DNA from: Chloroflexota bacterium
Lineage (GTDB): Bacteria; Chloroflexota; Limnocylindria; Limnocylindrales; CSP1-4
Assembly (NCBI GenBank): GCA_004298915.1
Contig: SCTE01000249.1
Span: 1 to 35,225, forward strand
Direction of reading: 5' to 3'
Length of the DNA: 35,225 nucleotides
Positions within the stretch are counted from its first letter, which is position 1; each line of letters starts with the position of its first letter. The translations under genes and the position numbers were made by a program. The notes beneath the pieces were generated by a model, which was given only the letters and a program-made list of their open reading frames with translations, searched no databases and was not told the DNA's origin. Shown here in pieces: positions 1 to 8,113 of this stretch.

Positions 1-195
1 CCCCACCTGCTGTTCACGACGTACAACCACATGTCGGCCGTGACCGTCTCGGCCGGCCAGTCCGTTGATCGTGGCCAGCAGGTGGGCCGCGTCGGGCAAT
101 CTGGCAACGCGACCGGCCCGCACCTCCACTTCGAGGTCTGGAAGGGCCCGATCTGGAACGGCGGCTATCGGGTGAACCCGCTCGGCTACTTCTGA
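1..195 (+). CDS. M23 family metallopeptidase, C-terminal fragment
   Basis: Frame 1 is open from the first base to a TGA at 193-195 and gives the last 64 residues of a protein that starts outside the window. The sequence around residues 36-46 (SGNATGPHLHFEV) is the LytM/M23 signature. The HxH of HLHFEV supplies a zinc ligand and the catalytic histidine. The preceding segment (YNHMS, then GQQVGRVGQSGN) is the usual core beta-sheet of these enzymes. M23 peptidases cut glycine-containing peptide cross-links in peptidoglycan outside the membrane, or act as inactive activators of other hydrolases. The zinc ligand in the earlier HxxxD motif lies upstream and cannot be checked. The protein ends 17 residues after the HLHFEV motif with the typical NPxxYF-like tail, so the C-terminus looks complete. 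Confidence 0.9.
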   Translation, partial: PHLLFTTYNHMSAVTVSAGQSVDRGQQVGRVGQSGNATGPHLHFEVWKGPIWNGGYRVNPLGYF

Positions 196-292
196 TCCGG
201 GCCCGCGGCCGGCGGCCGCGACAACGCCTCGCCGGATCCAGTCCTGTGCGCCCGTGGCCGTGGCGCCCCGAGCCCGTGGGAAGATAGACCCG

Positions 293-1597
293 ATGTTCCT
301 TGACAGCGTGAAGATCCTGGTTCGTGCCGGCGCCGGTGGCGATGGCGCGGCCACGTTCCGCCAGGAGGCCCATGTTCCCCGCGGCGGTCCGGACGGCGGT
401 GATGGCGGACGCGGTGGAACGATCCACCTGGCCGTCGATCCTGGGCAGACGACCTTGCGGGACTTCTCGTATCGCCATCACTTCCGAGCCGATTCCGGCG
501 GCCGTGGCTCCCGTGCCCGTCGTCATGGCAAGGCCGGGACCGACCTGGTCCTTGCCGTTCCACCCGGGACCGCGGTCTACGACGATGCCACCGGCGAGCT
601 CATCGCGGACCTCGTGGCCACTGGCCAGACGGCGATGGTTGCCCGGGGCGGCCGCGGCGGTCTTGGCAACACGCACTTCAAGACGTCCACCCACCAGGCC
701 CCGAAGCATGCCCAGAAGGGAGAGCCTGGAGAGGAGCGCTGGGTGCGCCTGGAGCTCCGGCTCATCGCCGATATCGGCCTCGTCGGCCTCCCGAACGCCG
801 GAAAGTCCACCCTCCTCGCGGCGCTGACCGCGGCCCGTCCGAAGATCGCCGACTACCCGTTCACCACCCTCGAGCCGAACCTCGGCGTCATGGATCTCGG
901 CATGGAGGACCGGCGCCTGCCGACCATTGCCGATGTCCCCGGCCTCATCGAGGGCGCCAGCGAGGGGGCCGGCCTCGGCCACGCGTTCCTGCGCCACATC
1001 GAGCGGACGCGGGTGCTCGTGCACCTCGTCGATGGCGCCGGCCGCGACCCCGAATGGGACCACCAGGTGATCCGGGACGAGCTGGAGGCACACGATCCGG
1101 CACTCCTCGAGAAACCCATGCTGATCGCGTTCAACAAGATGGACCTCCCGGCCGCGGCCGATGCATGGCCCGCCTTCCGGGCGGCCCGAGCGCGCGACGG
1201 CATTCCCACGGTTGCGATCGCCGCGGCCGCCGGCACCGGCCTTGACGAGCTCCAGGCCGCGCTCGCCACCCTCCTGCCCACGGCAGAGACGCTCGCCGAA
1301 CCACCGGAACCCACGGGCGTGGTGGTCCATCGGATCGACACGCTCGACGACGGGTTCGGGGTCGAGCGCGATGCGGATGGCGGGTACCGCGTTCGCGGGC
1401 GTCGGGTCGAACGCCTGGCCGCCCAGACGAACTTCGATGTCGAGGAATCAACCGAGCGGTTCCAGCGCGACCTGGCTCGCCTCGGCGTGGACGCCGAACT
1501 GCGACGGGCCGGCGTCGAGCCCGGCGACGTGGTCCGGTTCGGGGAGATCGAGCTCGAGTGGAGCGGCGAGGCCTGGTCGGCCGAGCGATGGGCATGA
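293..1597 (+). CDS. obgE: GTPase ObgE/CgtA
   Basis: 434-aa Obg GTPase, which helps mature the 50S ribosomal subunit and links growth to stress. The order is the full family architecture: Gly-rich Obg domain (residues about 1-158, beginning MFLDSVKILVRAGAGGDG), G domain, and a C-terminal OCT domain (about 345-425). G-domain motifs are visible: P-loop GLPNAGKS (165-172), switch region DYPFTTLEPNLG, G3 DVPGLIEGA starting at residue 214, and NKMD (281-284). The ATG at 293 is chosen because the Obg domain begins exactly there. An upstream in-frame start at 254 would add 13 residues foreign to the family. It overlaps nadD by the ATGA at 1594-1597, so it is first gene of obgE-nadD-rsfS. The C-terminus is full length. 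Confidence 0.97.
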   Translation: MFLDSVKILVRAGAGGDGAATFRQEAHVPRGGPDGGDGGRGGTIHLAVDPGQTTLRDFSYRHHFRADSGGRGSRARRHGKAGTDLVLAVPPGTAVYDDATGELIADLVATGQTAMVARGGRGGLGNTHFKTSTHQAPKHAQKGEPGEERWVRLELRLIADIGLVGLPNAGKSTLLAALTAARPKIADYPFTTLEPNLGVMDLGMEDRRLPTIADVPGLIEGASEGAGLGHAFLRHIERTRVLVHLVDGAGRDPEWDHQVIRDELEAHDPALLEKPMLIAFNKMDLPAAADAWPAFRAARARDGIPTVAIAAAAGTGLDELQAALATLLPTAETLAEPPEPTGVVVHRIDTLDDGFGVERDADGGYRVRGRRVERLAAQTNFDVEESTERFQRDLARLGVDAELRRAGVEPGDVVRFGEIELEWSGEAWSAERWA

Positions 1598-2292
1598 TCG
1601 TCGGCCCGGCTCCCACGGGTTCGGGCCCGCGAACCGTTGGCGTGATGGGCGGCACATTCGACCCGATTCACCTCGGCCATCTCGCGGTTGCCGAGGAGGC
1701 CCGAGAGGCGCTCGGCCTGCGGACCATCCTGTTCGTACCTGCGGGCGTCCCGCCCCACAAGCCCCAGGGAGCAGTGGCGTCGACCGAGGACCGCGTCGCC
1801 ATGGTCGCGCTGGCCATTGCCGGGAATCCCTCCTTCGCCCTGAGCCGGGTCGACGTTGATCGATCCGGGCCGTCGTATACGAGCGAGAGCATGGCCCTGC
1901 TGCGCCGGGCCATGCTCGATGACGTCGAAGCCGGCGGGGACGGATCCGCACCCTTGGAGGCGGATCCGATTCGCCTGACCCTGATCATGTCGACCGAGAC
2001 GCTCGCCGGCCTTCCCGACTGGCGCAACCCGCGGCGGCTCCTGGAGGAGTGTCGCGTCGCCGTCGTCCCACGGGAGGGGCACGCCCCGCCGAAGCGCGCC
2101 TGGCTTGCCCGGCACTTCCCGGGGCTTGAAGGCCGGTTCGACCTCCTCGCGGGACCCCGCCTCGGGATCTCGTCCACGGAAATCCGCGATCGGGTTGCCG
2201 CGGGGCGCTCCATCCGCTATCTCGTCCCGGACGCGGTCGAGCGGTATATCACCGATCATCACCTGTACGCTCGCGCCTTTGGCGCCAGCTGA
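1594..2292 (+). CDS. nadD: nicotinate-nucleotide adenylyltransferase
   Basis: NadD transfers AMP from ATP to nicotinate mononucleotide, making deamido-NAD in NAD biosynthesis in the cytoplasm. The nucleotidyltransferase signature GGTFDPIHLGH spans residues 19-29, with the HxGH motif at 26-29. The second nucleotide-binding motif ISSTEIR spans 192-198. Between them lies the family pattern LPDWRNPRRLLEECRVAVVPR. Its length of 232 aa is near the upper end for NadD. The ATG at 1594 overlaps the obgE stop (ATGA), suggesting translational coupling. An ATG six bases upstream at 1588 is equally possible, and neither has a strong ribosome binding site. A roughly 20-residue Asp/Gly-rich insertion (about 109-124) precedes the conserved metal/substrate region. 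Confidence 0.95.
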   Translation: MIVGPAPTGSGPRTVGVMGGTFDPIHLGHLAVAEEAREALGLRTILFVPAGVPPHKPQGAVASTEDRVAMVALAIAGNPSFALSRVDVDRSGPSYTSESMALLRRAMLDDVEAGGDGSAPLEADPIRLTLIMSTETLAGLPDWRNPRRLLEECRVAVVPREGHAPPKRAWLARHFPGLEGRFDLLAGPRLGISSTEIRDRVAAGRSIRYLVPDAVERYITDHHLYARAFGAS

Positions 2293-2316
2293 GTTCGAGC
2301 AAAGGATCGCCCGCCC

Positions 2317-2898
2317 GTGACCGACCCGACCCCCAAGCCGACGCGCAAGCGCACCCGGACTGCCTCGACCGAGGCGGAGCAACCGGGCTCGGGCTCCGTA
2401 CCCGGCGGCGAGGCGCGAGCAGCGACGGACCTGGTCGACGAAGCCGCCGCAACCATCGACGAGGCAACGAGCCCCGCGGCGCAGACGGCGACCGCGACCG
2501 CGGGTCGTGTTCGCGCGGTGGCGAAGGCCCGCAAGGCCGCGGCCGATGCGGATCGCTCGGCGCTCGACGTGGCACGACGGATCGTCGAGCTGGCCGAGGA
2601 CAAGAAGGCCGCCGATATCGTGCTCCTCGACCTCGGTGGCCTGACGACCCTCGCCGACTACTTCGTCGTGTGCTCCGGGGGCTCCGAGCGCCAGCTCGAT
2701 GCGATCGCCAACGGGATCGTCGGTGGCATGCGCGACGAGAAGATCCGGCCCTTTGGCCGTGAAGGCACGCCGGCATCGCACTGGGTGCTCGTGGACTTCG
2801 GCATCGTGATCGTCCACATCTTCACGCCGCCGGAGCGCGAGTTCTACCAGCTCGAGAAGCACTGGTCCGAGGCGAAGACCGTCCTCCGCGTCCAGTAG
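2317..2898 (+). CDS. rsfS: ribosome silencing factor RsfS, with long N-terminal extension
   Basis: RsfS (Iojap/YbeB family) binds protein L14 on the 50S subunit and blocks joining to 30S when nutrients are scarce. The RsfS domain occupies about residues 84-193, from DVARRIVELAEDKKAADIVL through LADYFVVCSG and SHWVLVDFGIVIVHIF to the family-typical end (FYQLEKHWSEA). The first 80 or so residues are Ala/Thr/Glu-rich, predicted disordered, and absent from ordinary RsfS of about 110-120 aa. The GTG at 2317 is 24 bases after the nadD stop, with only a weak AAAGGA 13 bases upstream. No good alternative start with a ribosome binding site exists at the domain boundary, so the extension is probably real. 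obgE-nadD-rsfS is a common bacterial order. Confidence 0.93.
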   Translation: MTDPTPKPTRKRTRTASTEAEQPGSGSVPGGEARAATDLVDEAAATIDEATSPAAQTATATAGRVRAVAKARKAAADADRSALDVARRIVELAEDKKAADIVLLDLGGLTTLADYFVVCSGGSERQLDAIANGIVGGMRDEKIRPFGREGTPASHWVLVDFGIVIVHIFTPPEREFYQLEKHWSEAKTVLRVQ

Positions 2899-2985
2899 CG
2901 GGACTGGAGCTCCCGCCGCACGTACCGGGCCACCCCGTACCAGCGGGTCATGTCGTGGCCGGAAGCCGGATCGCACCATCTGGCC

Positions 2986-3234
2986 ATGACTTCCATCCAG
3001 GAGCGCTGCCCGGCCTGCCGGCATCGCCTGATCACGACCCGGTTCGACACGGCATTCCGGATGCCGGACCAGTCCGAGCGGCTGTGCTTCAGCATCCCGG
3101 GTGGGCTGTGCGAGGACTGCCACCAGCTGTACATCGATCCGGAGCTCATCGAGCTCCTCGATCTCGGGGCCGGCCGGTGCACCTTCGCGATCGAGAGCGA
3201 TCTCGTCGTCCAGGAGCAGGCCTGGTCGGCATGA
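2986..3234 (+). CDS. small YgiT-type zinc-ribbon protein
   Basis: An 82-aa protein with a CPAC pair (residues 8-11) and a CEDC pair about 36 residues later, each a CxxC typical of a four-cysteine zinc ribbon. The second pair is followed by HQLYIDPELIELLD. That pattern resembles the YgiT/MqsA zinc-binding domain, whose family members are antitoxins or free-standing regulators. There is no helix-turn-helix half and no toxin next door, so an antitoxin role cannot be claimed. The start is uncertain: ATG 2986 lies just before the domain, ATG 2950 would add 12 residues, and neither has a clear ribosome binding site. The gene follows rsfS by 87 bases and points toward the end of holA. Confidence 0.65.
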   Translation: MTSIQERCPACRHRLITTRFDTAFRMPDQSERLCFSIPGGLCEDCHQLYIDPELIELLDLGAGRCTFAIESDLVVQEQAWSA

Positions 3235-3404
3235 CCCCCCGGCGACCGATCTCCGGTCGGATGGCCCTCGTCCGCCGCCGACCGCACATGGTCCGGGGCG
3301 AGCAGAGCGCACGACTCCCCGCCTGGCTGCGCCACCAGCTTCCGGAGCGGGTCAGCCGGGCGACCCGACCCGATCCGCAATCCACAGGTCAAACGCCAGC
3401 CTGA
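3231..3404 (+). CDS. possible small Arg-rich ORF overlapping the preceding stop
   Basis: An ATGA overlap (ATG 3231, stop of the zinc-ribbon gene 3232-3234) opens a 57-codon frame encoding a very Arg/Pro-rich peptide (MTPRRPISGRMALVRRRPH and so on). It runs 53 bases into the 3' end of the convergent holA gene. The coupling geometry is the only support. The composition is what a random high-GC frame gives, and no domain is recognisable. Listed as a weak candidate only. Confidence 0.2.
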   Translation: MTPRRPISGRMALVRRRPHMVRGEQSARLPAWLRHQLPERVSRATRPDPQSTGQTPA

Positions 3405-4419
3405 CCTGTCCGTCGCCGGCCGTCGCGCCGCCGACGCCCTTGACCCGCGCGTCGAGGTCGAGCAGGCCCTCCATCGCACTCGTGAGTTCCTGGACCGTCC
3501 ACGCCTGCGCCTGACGGGCGAGCGTCTCCGCGCGAAACGGCTGCAGGTGCATCGACCGGACGAGGGACCCGGGGGTCTCGCCCCCCGACACGCGGTCGGC
3601 GATCTCGATGAGCTCGCGAAGTCGCCGATGGAGCACGGCGAGGAGGACGGGCTCGGGTGTGCCGTCGAGGAGCGGTTCCAGGAGATCGAGTGCCCGCGTT
3701 CGCTGGCGCAGCCCGACCGCATCCACGAACCCCCAGACGGTGCCCGGCACGGCCTCGGGCACGAGCGCGCGGACATCTTCGACGGTCACCGGTGACGCCG
3801 ATCCGACATCGGTCCCGGTCGACGCGTGGAGGAGGCTGAGCTTGTCGAGTTCCATGACCGCGAGGCGGCCCTGGTTGCGGCGATCGACGTCGCCCTCGCG
3901 CACGAAGCCGCCAACGCGCGTGGCAAGCTCGCGCGCCGCGCCCTGGCCGAGCGGGATCTTCCGCTCGCGGGCACGCGCCTCGATCCAGGCCGCGAGGCCG
4001 CCCTCCCGCGGCGCCTCGAATCGACGGACGTCGCCGCCGACCGCGCGAACGGCCTCGGCCAGGCTCTTCGCCGGCGGATCCTTCTTGCCCGAGTCGGTCT
4101 CCTCGGCCACGACGAGCCCATTGCCGTCGGCGATGAGCCCGATCGTCTCGATCAGGAACGCGCGATCGGTGCCCTTGCGAACGAGGGGCCCGGCGTTCGA
4201 CAGGATCGCGATCGTGCCGGCGCCGAACATCGTGCCGGTCGCGACCCGGGTCCGCAGCTCGCCAAGGAGGCGCATCGGGTCGGTGTTATCGGCCCGGATC
4301 CGCCAGCGCTCCGGGACGCCCCCGGGGAATCGCAGCGGGTCTCGGCGGAAGGTCTCGACGGCGGCATCGATCCCGTAGGCATCGTCGCCCCAGAAGTAGG
4401 CAACCGCAGTCGGGCTCAC
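3352..4419 (-). CDS. holA: DNA polymerase III delta subunit
   Basis: The delta subunit of the clamp loader opens the beta sliding clamp so it can be loaded at primer ends. The 355-aa length matches the family. The N-terminal YFWGDDAYGIDAAVETFRR region corresponds to the standard start (YLLyGdD...) of the AAA-like first domain. Further family features follow: LVVAEETDSGKKDPPAKSL, then LATRVGGFVREGDVDRRNQGRLAVMELDKLSL (residues about 160-200), then the collar region (FVDAVGLRQRTRALDLLEPLLDG) and the terminal helices. The GTG at 4419 follows the comEC stop by six bases. comEA-comEC-holA is a familiar arrangement in many bacteria and is probably one transcript here. Confidence 0.93.
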   Translation of the reverse strand: MSPTAVAYFWGDDAYGIDAAVETFRRDPLRFPGGVPERWRIRADNTDPMRLLGELRTRVATGTMFGAGTIAILSNAGPLVRKGTDRAFLIETIGLIADGNGLVVAEETDSGKKDPPAKSLAEAVRAVGGDVRRFEAPREGGLAAWIEARARERKIPLGQGAARELATRVGGFVREGDVDRRNQGRLAVMELDKLSLLHASTGTDVGSASPVTVEDVRALVPEAVPGTVWGFVDAVGLRQRTRALDLLEPLLDGTPEPVLLAVLHRRLRELIEIADRVSGGETPGSLVRSMHLQPFRAETLARQAQAWTVQELTSAMEGLLDLDARVKGVGGATAGDGQVRLAFDLWIADRVGSPG

Positions 4420-4425
4420 GCGGCC

Positions 4426-7212
4426 TCACCGCCGCCGGGCCGACGACCCGAACCGGCGCCCGGGTTCGCCGCCGGCGGCGGCGGGGAGTGCGGCGAGCGG
4501 GCGCAACGGAATCGGCGGCGGAGCATCGACTGCATCGTACCGGAGGGCCGGCCCGACCCCGGTCCACGGACGCGTCGCGATCGCGGGCTCCGATGCCGGG
4601 CTGGGACTCGCCGGTGGTGGGACCGCCACGGGCCCGGACAGTGGCAGGGCACAGAAGAAGGGGCTGGCGGCCGGCCCGGCCCAGGCCCCCGCCCCGGTCG
4701 CCGGCGGTGCGCTCGACGGCACCGGGGCCGACGCCAGGACCGCGCCGCTGGACACGGCAGTGCGGGCGCCGGTCGATCGAACGCGGACGCGGCCGATGCC
4801 GAGATCGACGGTGACCGTGCCGTCCTCGTCGGTCCGCAGCACGCGAGCGCCGGCCGCCGTGAGCCGCGCGACCGTCGCCGGCGCCGGATGGCCGTACGGA
4901 TTGCCGCGACCGGCCGAGATCACCGCGAACGACGGACGAACCGCCGCCACCAGCGCCTCCGTCGACGAAGTCCGCGACCCGTGGTGGGCGACCTTGAGCA
5001 GGTCCACGGTCGGCAGGCCCTCGGCGAGCAGGTGCGGGTCGATCTGCTCCTCGACGTCACCGGCCAGCAGCACGCGATGCCCGTCGACCTCGCCGAGCAG
5101 CACGATCGAGACGTTGTTGATGCCGGTGCCGCCGTCGGTCGGACGCTCCGGGACCGAACCGGGGTCGGGCCACATGACGCGAAACGCGAACTCGTCGATG
5201 CGGAGGCGGTCCCCGGTCGCGAGCGTGCCACGTCGAATGCCGAGCCGCGTCAACTCGGCATTGAGCGCCTGGTATCCCGGCCCCGGCCCGAACATCCCCG
5301 GTTCGTACACCTGGCCGACGGCATACCGGTCGATCAGGGCCGCGAGGCCGGCAGCGTGGTCCTCGTGGGGGTGGGACAGGATCATGACATCGATCCGTCG
5401 ATCCCAGGGTGGGAGGTGCTCATCGAGTGCCACGAGCAGGCGGCCCGGATCGGGCCCGCCATCGATCAGCAGGCGACCCCCGTGCCCGCCCTCGACGAGG
5501 ATCGCATCCCCCTGCCCGACATCGAGCACCACCACCCGGGGCGTTCCGTCCGGTTGATGGACGACGGCAACGGCCAGCCCGGCGACCGAGCCCGCGAGGC
5601 AGGCCGCGGCCAGCCGTCCGGCACGCGACCGCCACCAGGACACCGGCCCGTTGCCGCGTTGTCGGCCGGGGGACGGCCTTGTCGAGTGCGTCGCCGGAGC
5701 GCCCGGCGGCTTGACTTCCGCCGGGCGCGCATCCGACGACTCGGCGTTCAAGCGGATCGTCGCGGCGATCATCGCCATCGCGGCCGCGGCGGCAACCACG
5801 ACGGGCCACGGATCTGCGAGCTGGACGCTCGCGAACGGCACGCCGGCGCCGGCTCGAACGACGCCGACCATCAGCGAGAACAGGAGCCAGGCCGGAAGCC
5901 CGATCAGGGAGGCCGCGATCGCCGGCAGTCCGGCCATCGCCAGCAGGCCGCCACCCATCGCGACGACCCCGGCGCCCATCGCCGGCGCAACCAGCGGCAC
6001 GACGCCGAGGTTCACCACGGGCGACACCAGGGACAGCCGTCCGAACGTCAGGACGACGATCGGCAGCGTCGCCAGCTGGGCGGCGAGCGAGACGCCGAGG
6101 CTTTCCGCAAGCCACGCCCGGAGCCGCCCGGGCGCCTTGCCGGCGAGCCGCTCCGTGAACGGCGTGGCCCACGCGATGAGGCCGACGGTCGCGAGGGCCG
6201 AAAGCTGGAATCCGACATCATCGACCAGGCTCGGGTCGAGCACGAGGAGTCCGGTGCCGGCCCACCCGATCGCTGCCGCCGCGCGACTCGGGCGACCGAG
6301 CTCGCGGGCACCCATGACGACGCCGGCCATGGCCGCCGCCCGGACGACGGACGGGGAGGGACCGACGAACGCGACGTAGGCCACGATCGCGAGTGCCGTC
6401 AGCGCGACCCGGCGACGCCGCGCCACCCTGCCGGCGACGGCGGCAAGCGTGGTCGCGACGATCGCGATGTTCCAGCCCGAGATGGCGACCACATGCGTGG
6501 CCCCGACGGTCGTGAACGCGGCCGAGAGGTCACGATCAACCCGGTCCCGCAGGCCGATGAGGATCCCGCTCGCCAGGCCGGCCTGGGGTTCGGGGATCGC
6601 CCGCCGGAGGGCCTGATCCGCGCCGCGCCGGAGGGCCTCGAGCGAACGGGCGAGACTGCCTTCCTCGGGGAGGACCGACAACCCGGATGCGCGAATCGTC
6701 GCGGTGATGCCGATTCGCGCGAGGTACGCCCCATACGGATCGTCGCTCGGGGGCGCCCGGAGGGCTCCGCTGACGGTGACGCGATCTCCGGGCACGATGA
6801 TCGGGAAGCCCGGCAGGGTGCTCGCGACGCGCAGGCCGGCCGGGTCCGTGAGTTCGATGACCGCCAGCTGCTGGCCGGCCCGTGGGGGACTGATCGTGAT
6901 GACCGTGGCCGGCCAGGGACCACGGCCCGCCGGGAGCTCAGCGGCCACCGCGGGCGCTTCCGATCGCGGGATCGCGATCGAGCGTCCGGCCACGAGGAGG
7001 ACGCCGAGCACAACGAGGATCAGCCAGCGCACCACGGCCGCGGCACGGCCCCGGGATCGGCCGCTCCGGCGCACCCACTGGATCGAAGCGGCACCGGCCA
7101 GGAGGCCACTCCCGGCGCCGAGGGCGACCACCACGATGCCGCCGACTGACCGATCACGAACCAGGATCGCGCCGAGGACCGTTCCGATGACGATCCAGCC
7201 GCTGCCGGGCAC
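4426..7212 (-). CDS. comEC: ComEC/Rec2 DNA-uptake channel protein with MBL domain
   Basis: ComEC forms the inner-membrane channel through which one strand of transforming DNA enters. At 928 aa it has the three-part family structure: an N-terminal membrane/OB region (DUF4131-like, about 10-190), a multi-helix Competence domain (about 215-500, including VGATHVVAISGWNIAIV), and a C-terminal metallo-beta-lactamase-fold domain (about 565-830). The MBL domain keeps HPHEDH (614-619) and the later HHGS (about 743), consistent with the nuclease role proposed for this domain. The GTG at 7212 lies two bases after the comEA stop. The last 110 or so residues (after VRVRSTGARTAV) are an Ala/Pro/Ser-rich tail ending in GRRFGSSARRR, not part of the normal family. 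Confidence 0.95.
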   Translation of the reverse strand: MPGSGWIVIGTVLGAILVRDRSVGGIVVVALGAGSGLLAGAASIQWVRRSGRSRGRAAAVVRWLILVVLGVLLVAGRSIAIPRSEAPAVAAELPAGRGPWPATVITISPPRAGQQLAVIELTDPAGLRVASTLPGFPIIVPGDRVTVSGALRAPPSDDPYGAYLARIGITATIRASGLSVLPEEGSLARSLEALRRGADQALRRAIPEPQAGLASGILIGLRDRVDRDLSAAFTTVGATHVVAISGWNIAIVATTLAAVAGRVARRRRVALTALAIVAYVAFVGPSPSVVRAAAMAGVVMGARELGRPSRAAAAIGWAGTGLLVLDPSLVDDVGFQLSALATVGLIAWATPFTERLAGKAPGRLRAWLAESLGVSLAAQLATLPIVVLTFGRLSLVSPVVNLGVVPLVAPAMGAGVVAMGGGLLAMAGLPAIAASLIGLPAWLLFSLMVGVVRAGAGVPFASVQLADPWPVVVAAAAAMAMIAATIRLNAESSDARPAEVKPPGAPATHSTRPSPGRQRGNGPVSWWRSRAGRLAAACLAGSVAGLAVAVVHQPDGTPRVVVLDVGQGDAILVEGGHGGRLLIDGGPDPGRLLVALDEHLPPWDRRIDVMILSHPHEDHAAGLAALIDRYAVGQVYEPGMFGPGPGYQALNAELTRLGIRRGTLATGDRLRIDEFAFRVMWPDPGSVPERPTDGGTGINNVSIVLLGEVDGHRVLLAGDVEEQIDPHLLAEGLPTVDLLKVAHHGSRTSSTEALVAAVRPSFAVISAGRGNPYGHPAPATVARLTAAGARVLRTDEDGTVTVDLGIGRVRVRSTGARTAVSSGAVLASAPVPSSAPPATGAGAWAGPAASPFFCALPLSGPVAVPPPASPSPASEPAIATRPWTGVGPALRYDAVDAPPPIPLRPLAALPAAAGGEPGRRFGSSARRR

Positions 7213-7214
7213 GC

Positions 7215-7949
7215 TCAGCGCACGGTGACGAGCTCACGCAGCCCGTCGAACGTCTTCTGTCCGACGAGCTTGCGGCCGAGCAGGTCTTCGACCTTCGAGA
7301 ACGGTGCCGATTCCCGCGAACTGATGATCTTGGCGGCCGTCACGGGCCCGATCCCCGGAAGCGAATCGAGTTCGGCGGACGTGGCGCGGTTGAGGTCGAT
7401 GAGGGCAGCCGTGCCACCCCCGGATCCCGCGCTGGATCCGACCCCGCCGGATGCGGGCCCACCACCGCCGGTGCCGCCACTCGTCGCAGGGTCATCCCGG
7501 GACGGCACGAACAGGTGCTGGCCATCGCTCAGGGGCGCCGCCAGGTTCAACTCGAGGGCGACCCGTCGCGCGTCGACGCGCGGACCGTAGCCACCGGCAA
7601 TCGCGATCGCGTCGGCGACCCGGGAATCCGGTGGCATCCGGTAGACGCCCGGGTCCACCACGGCACCGGCGACGTCGACGATCAGCACGGCACTCGTCGT
7701 TGCCGCGGTCGTCCGCTCCGGCGAGCCGCCAGCGGATGAATCGACCTCGACCGCGGCCGTTGATGACCCCCCGCCGGCCACGACGACCGCGGCGATCACG
7801 AGGAGCGTTGTCGCGCCGACGATCGAGGCGACGATCCCGAGCGGCGGGCCCCCGGCATGCGGGGACGGCGCCTGGGAGCCATTGCTGCTCTGCGGTGCGG
7901 CGTCGTCCGGGGCCTCGAAGGCGCGCCATGGCAGCGTCGACTGGTCCAC
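7215..7949 (-). CDS. comEA: ComEA DNA-binding competence protein
   Basis: ComEA is the membrane-anchored DNA receptor that hands DNA to ComEC. The 244-aa protein has one transmembrane helix near residues 37-57 (GIVASIVGATTLLVIAAVVV), then an SLBB domain (about 85-150, VDVAGAVVDPGVYRMPPDSRV). A Gly/Ser linker leads to a C-terminal helix-hairpin-helix DNA-binding domain (about 185-244, IDLNRATSAELDSLPGIGP). The GTG at 7949 is preferred over an in-frame start 60 bases upstream because it has a good ribosome binding site (GAGGA, five bases upstream). It is first of comEA-comEC-holA. Two direct copies of GATAAGC in this strand, 11 bp apart, lie about 100 bp upstream (8048-8065), and their role is unknown. 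Confidence 0.94.
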   Translation of the reverse strand: MDQSTLPWRAFEAPDDAAPQSSNGSQAPSPHAGGPPLGIVASIVGATTLLVIAAVVVAGGGSSTAAVEVDSSAGGSPERTTAATTSAVLIVDVAGAVVDPGVYRMPPDSRVADAIAIAGGYGPRVDARRVALELNLAAPLSDGQHLFVPSRDDPATSGGTGGGGPASGGVGSSAGSGGGTAALIDLNRATSAELDSLPGIGPVTAAKIISSRESAPFSKVEDLLGRKLVGQKTFDGLRELVTVR

Positions 7950-8113
7950 GATGTTCCTCGCCCGGCGGGTCTGCGGGCGGGGAGTGGTACGTCCCGACCG
8001 CCGGGGCACATCGTCGGACGGGACGTTCGCAAACTCTAGGATCGACGGCTTATCTGCCGCTTATCCGGGTAGCGGCGATCCGGGGGCCCGCCGGCACGCG
8101 GGGCCGGGTTTGG

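Noticed and set aside
14..1330. A 438-codon open frame on the minus strand opposite obgE
   Set aside because: It lies antisense to a gene with complete family motifs, and its Arg/Gly/Pro composition is what high-GC antisense frames produce.
2986..3404. A toxin-antitoxin pair formed by the zinc-ribbon protein and the overlapping ORF
   Set aside because: The second frame is weak and resembles no toxin, and the zinc-ribbon protein lacks a DNA-binding half.
3826..7149. A 1,107-codon plus-strand frame opposite holA and comEC
   Set aside because: It has no domain, consists of Asp/Arg/Gly-rich low-complexity sequence, and lies over two well-supported genes.
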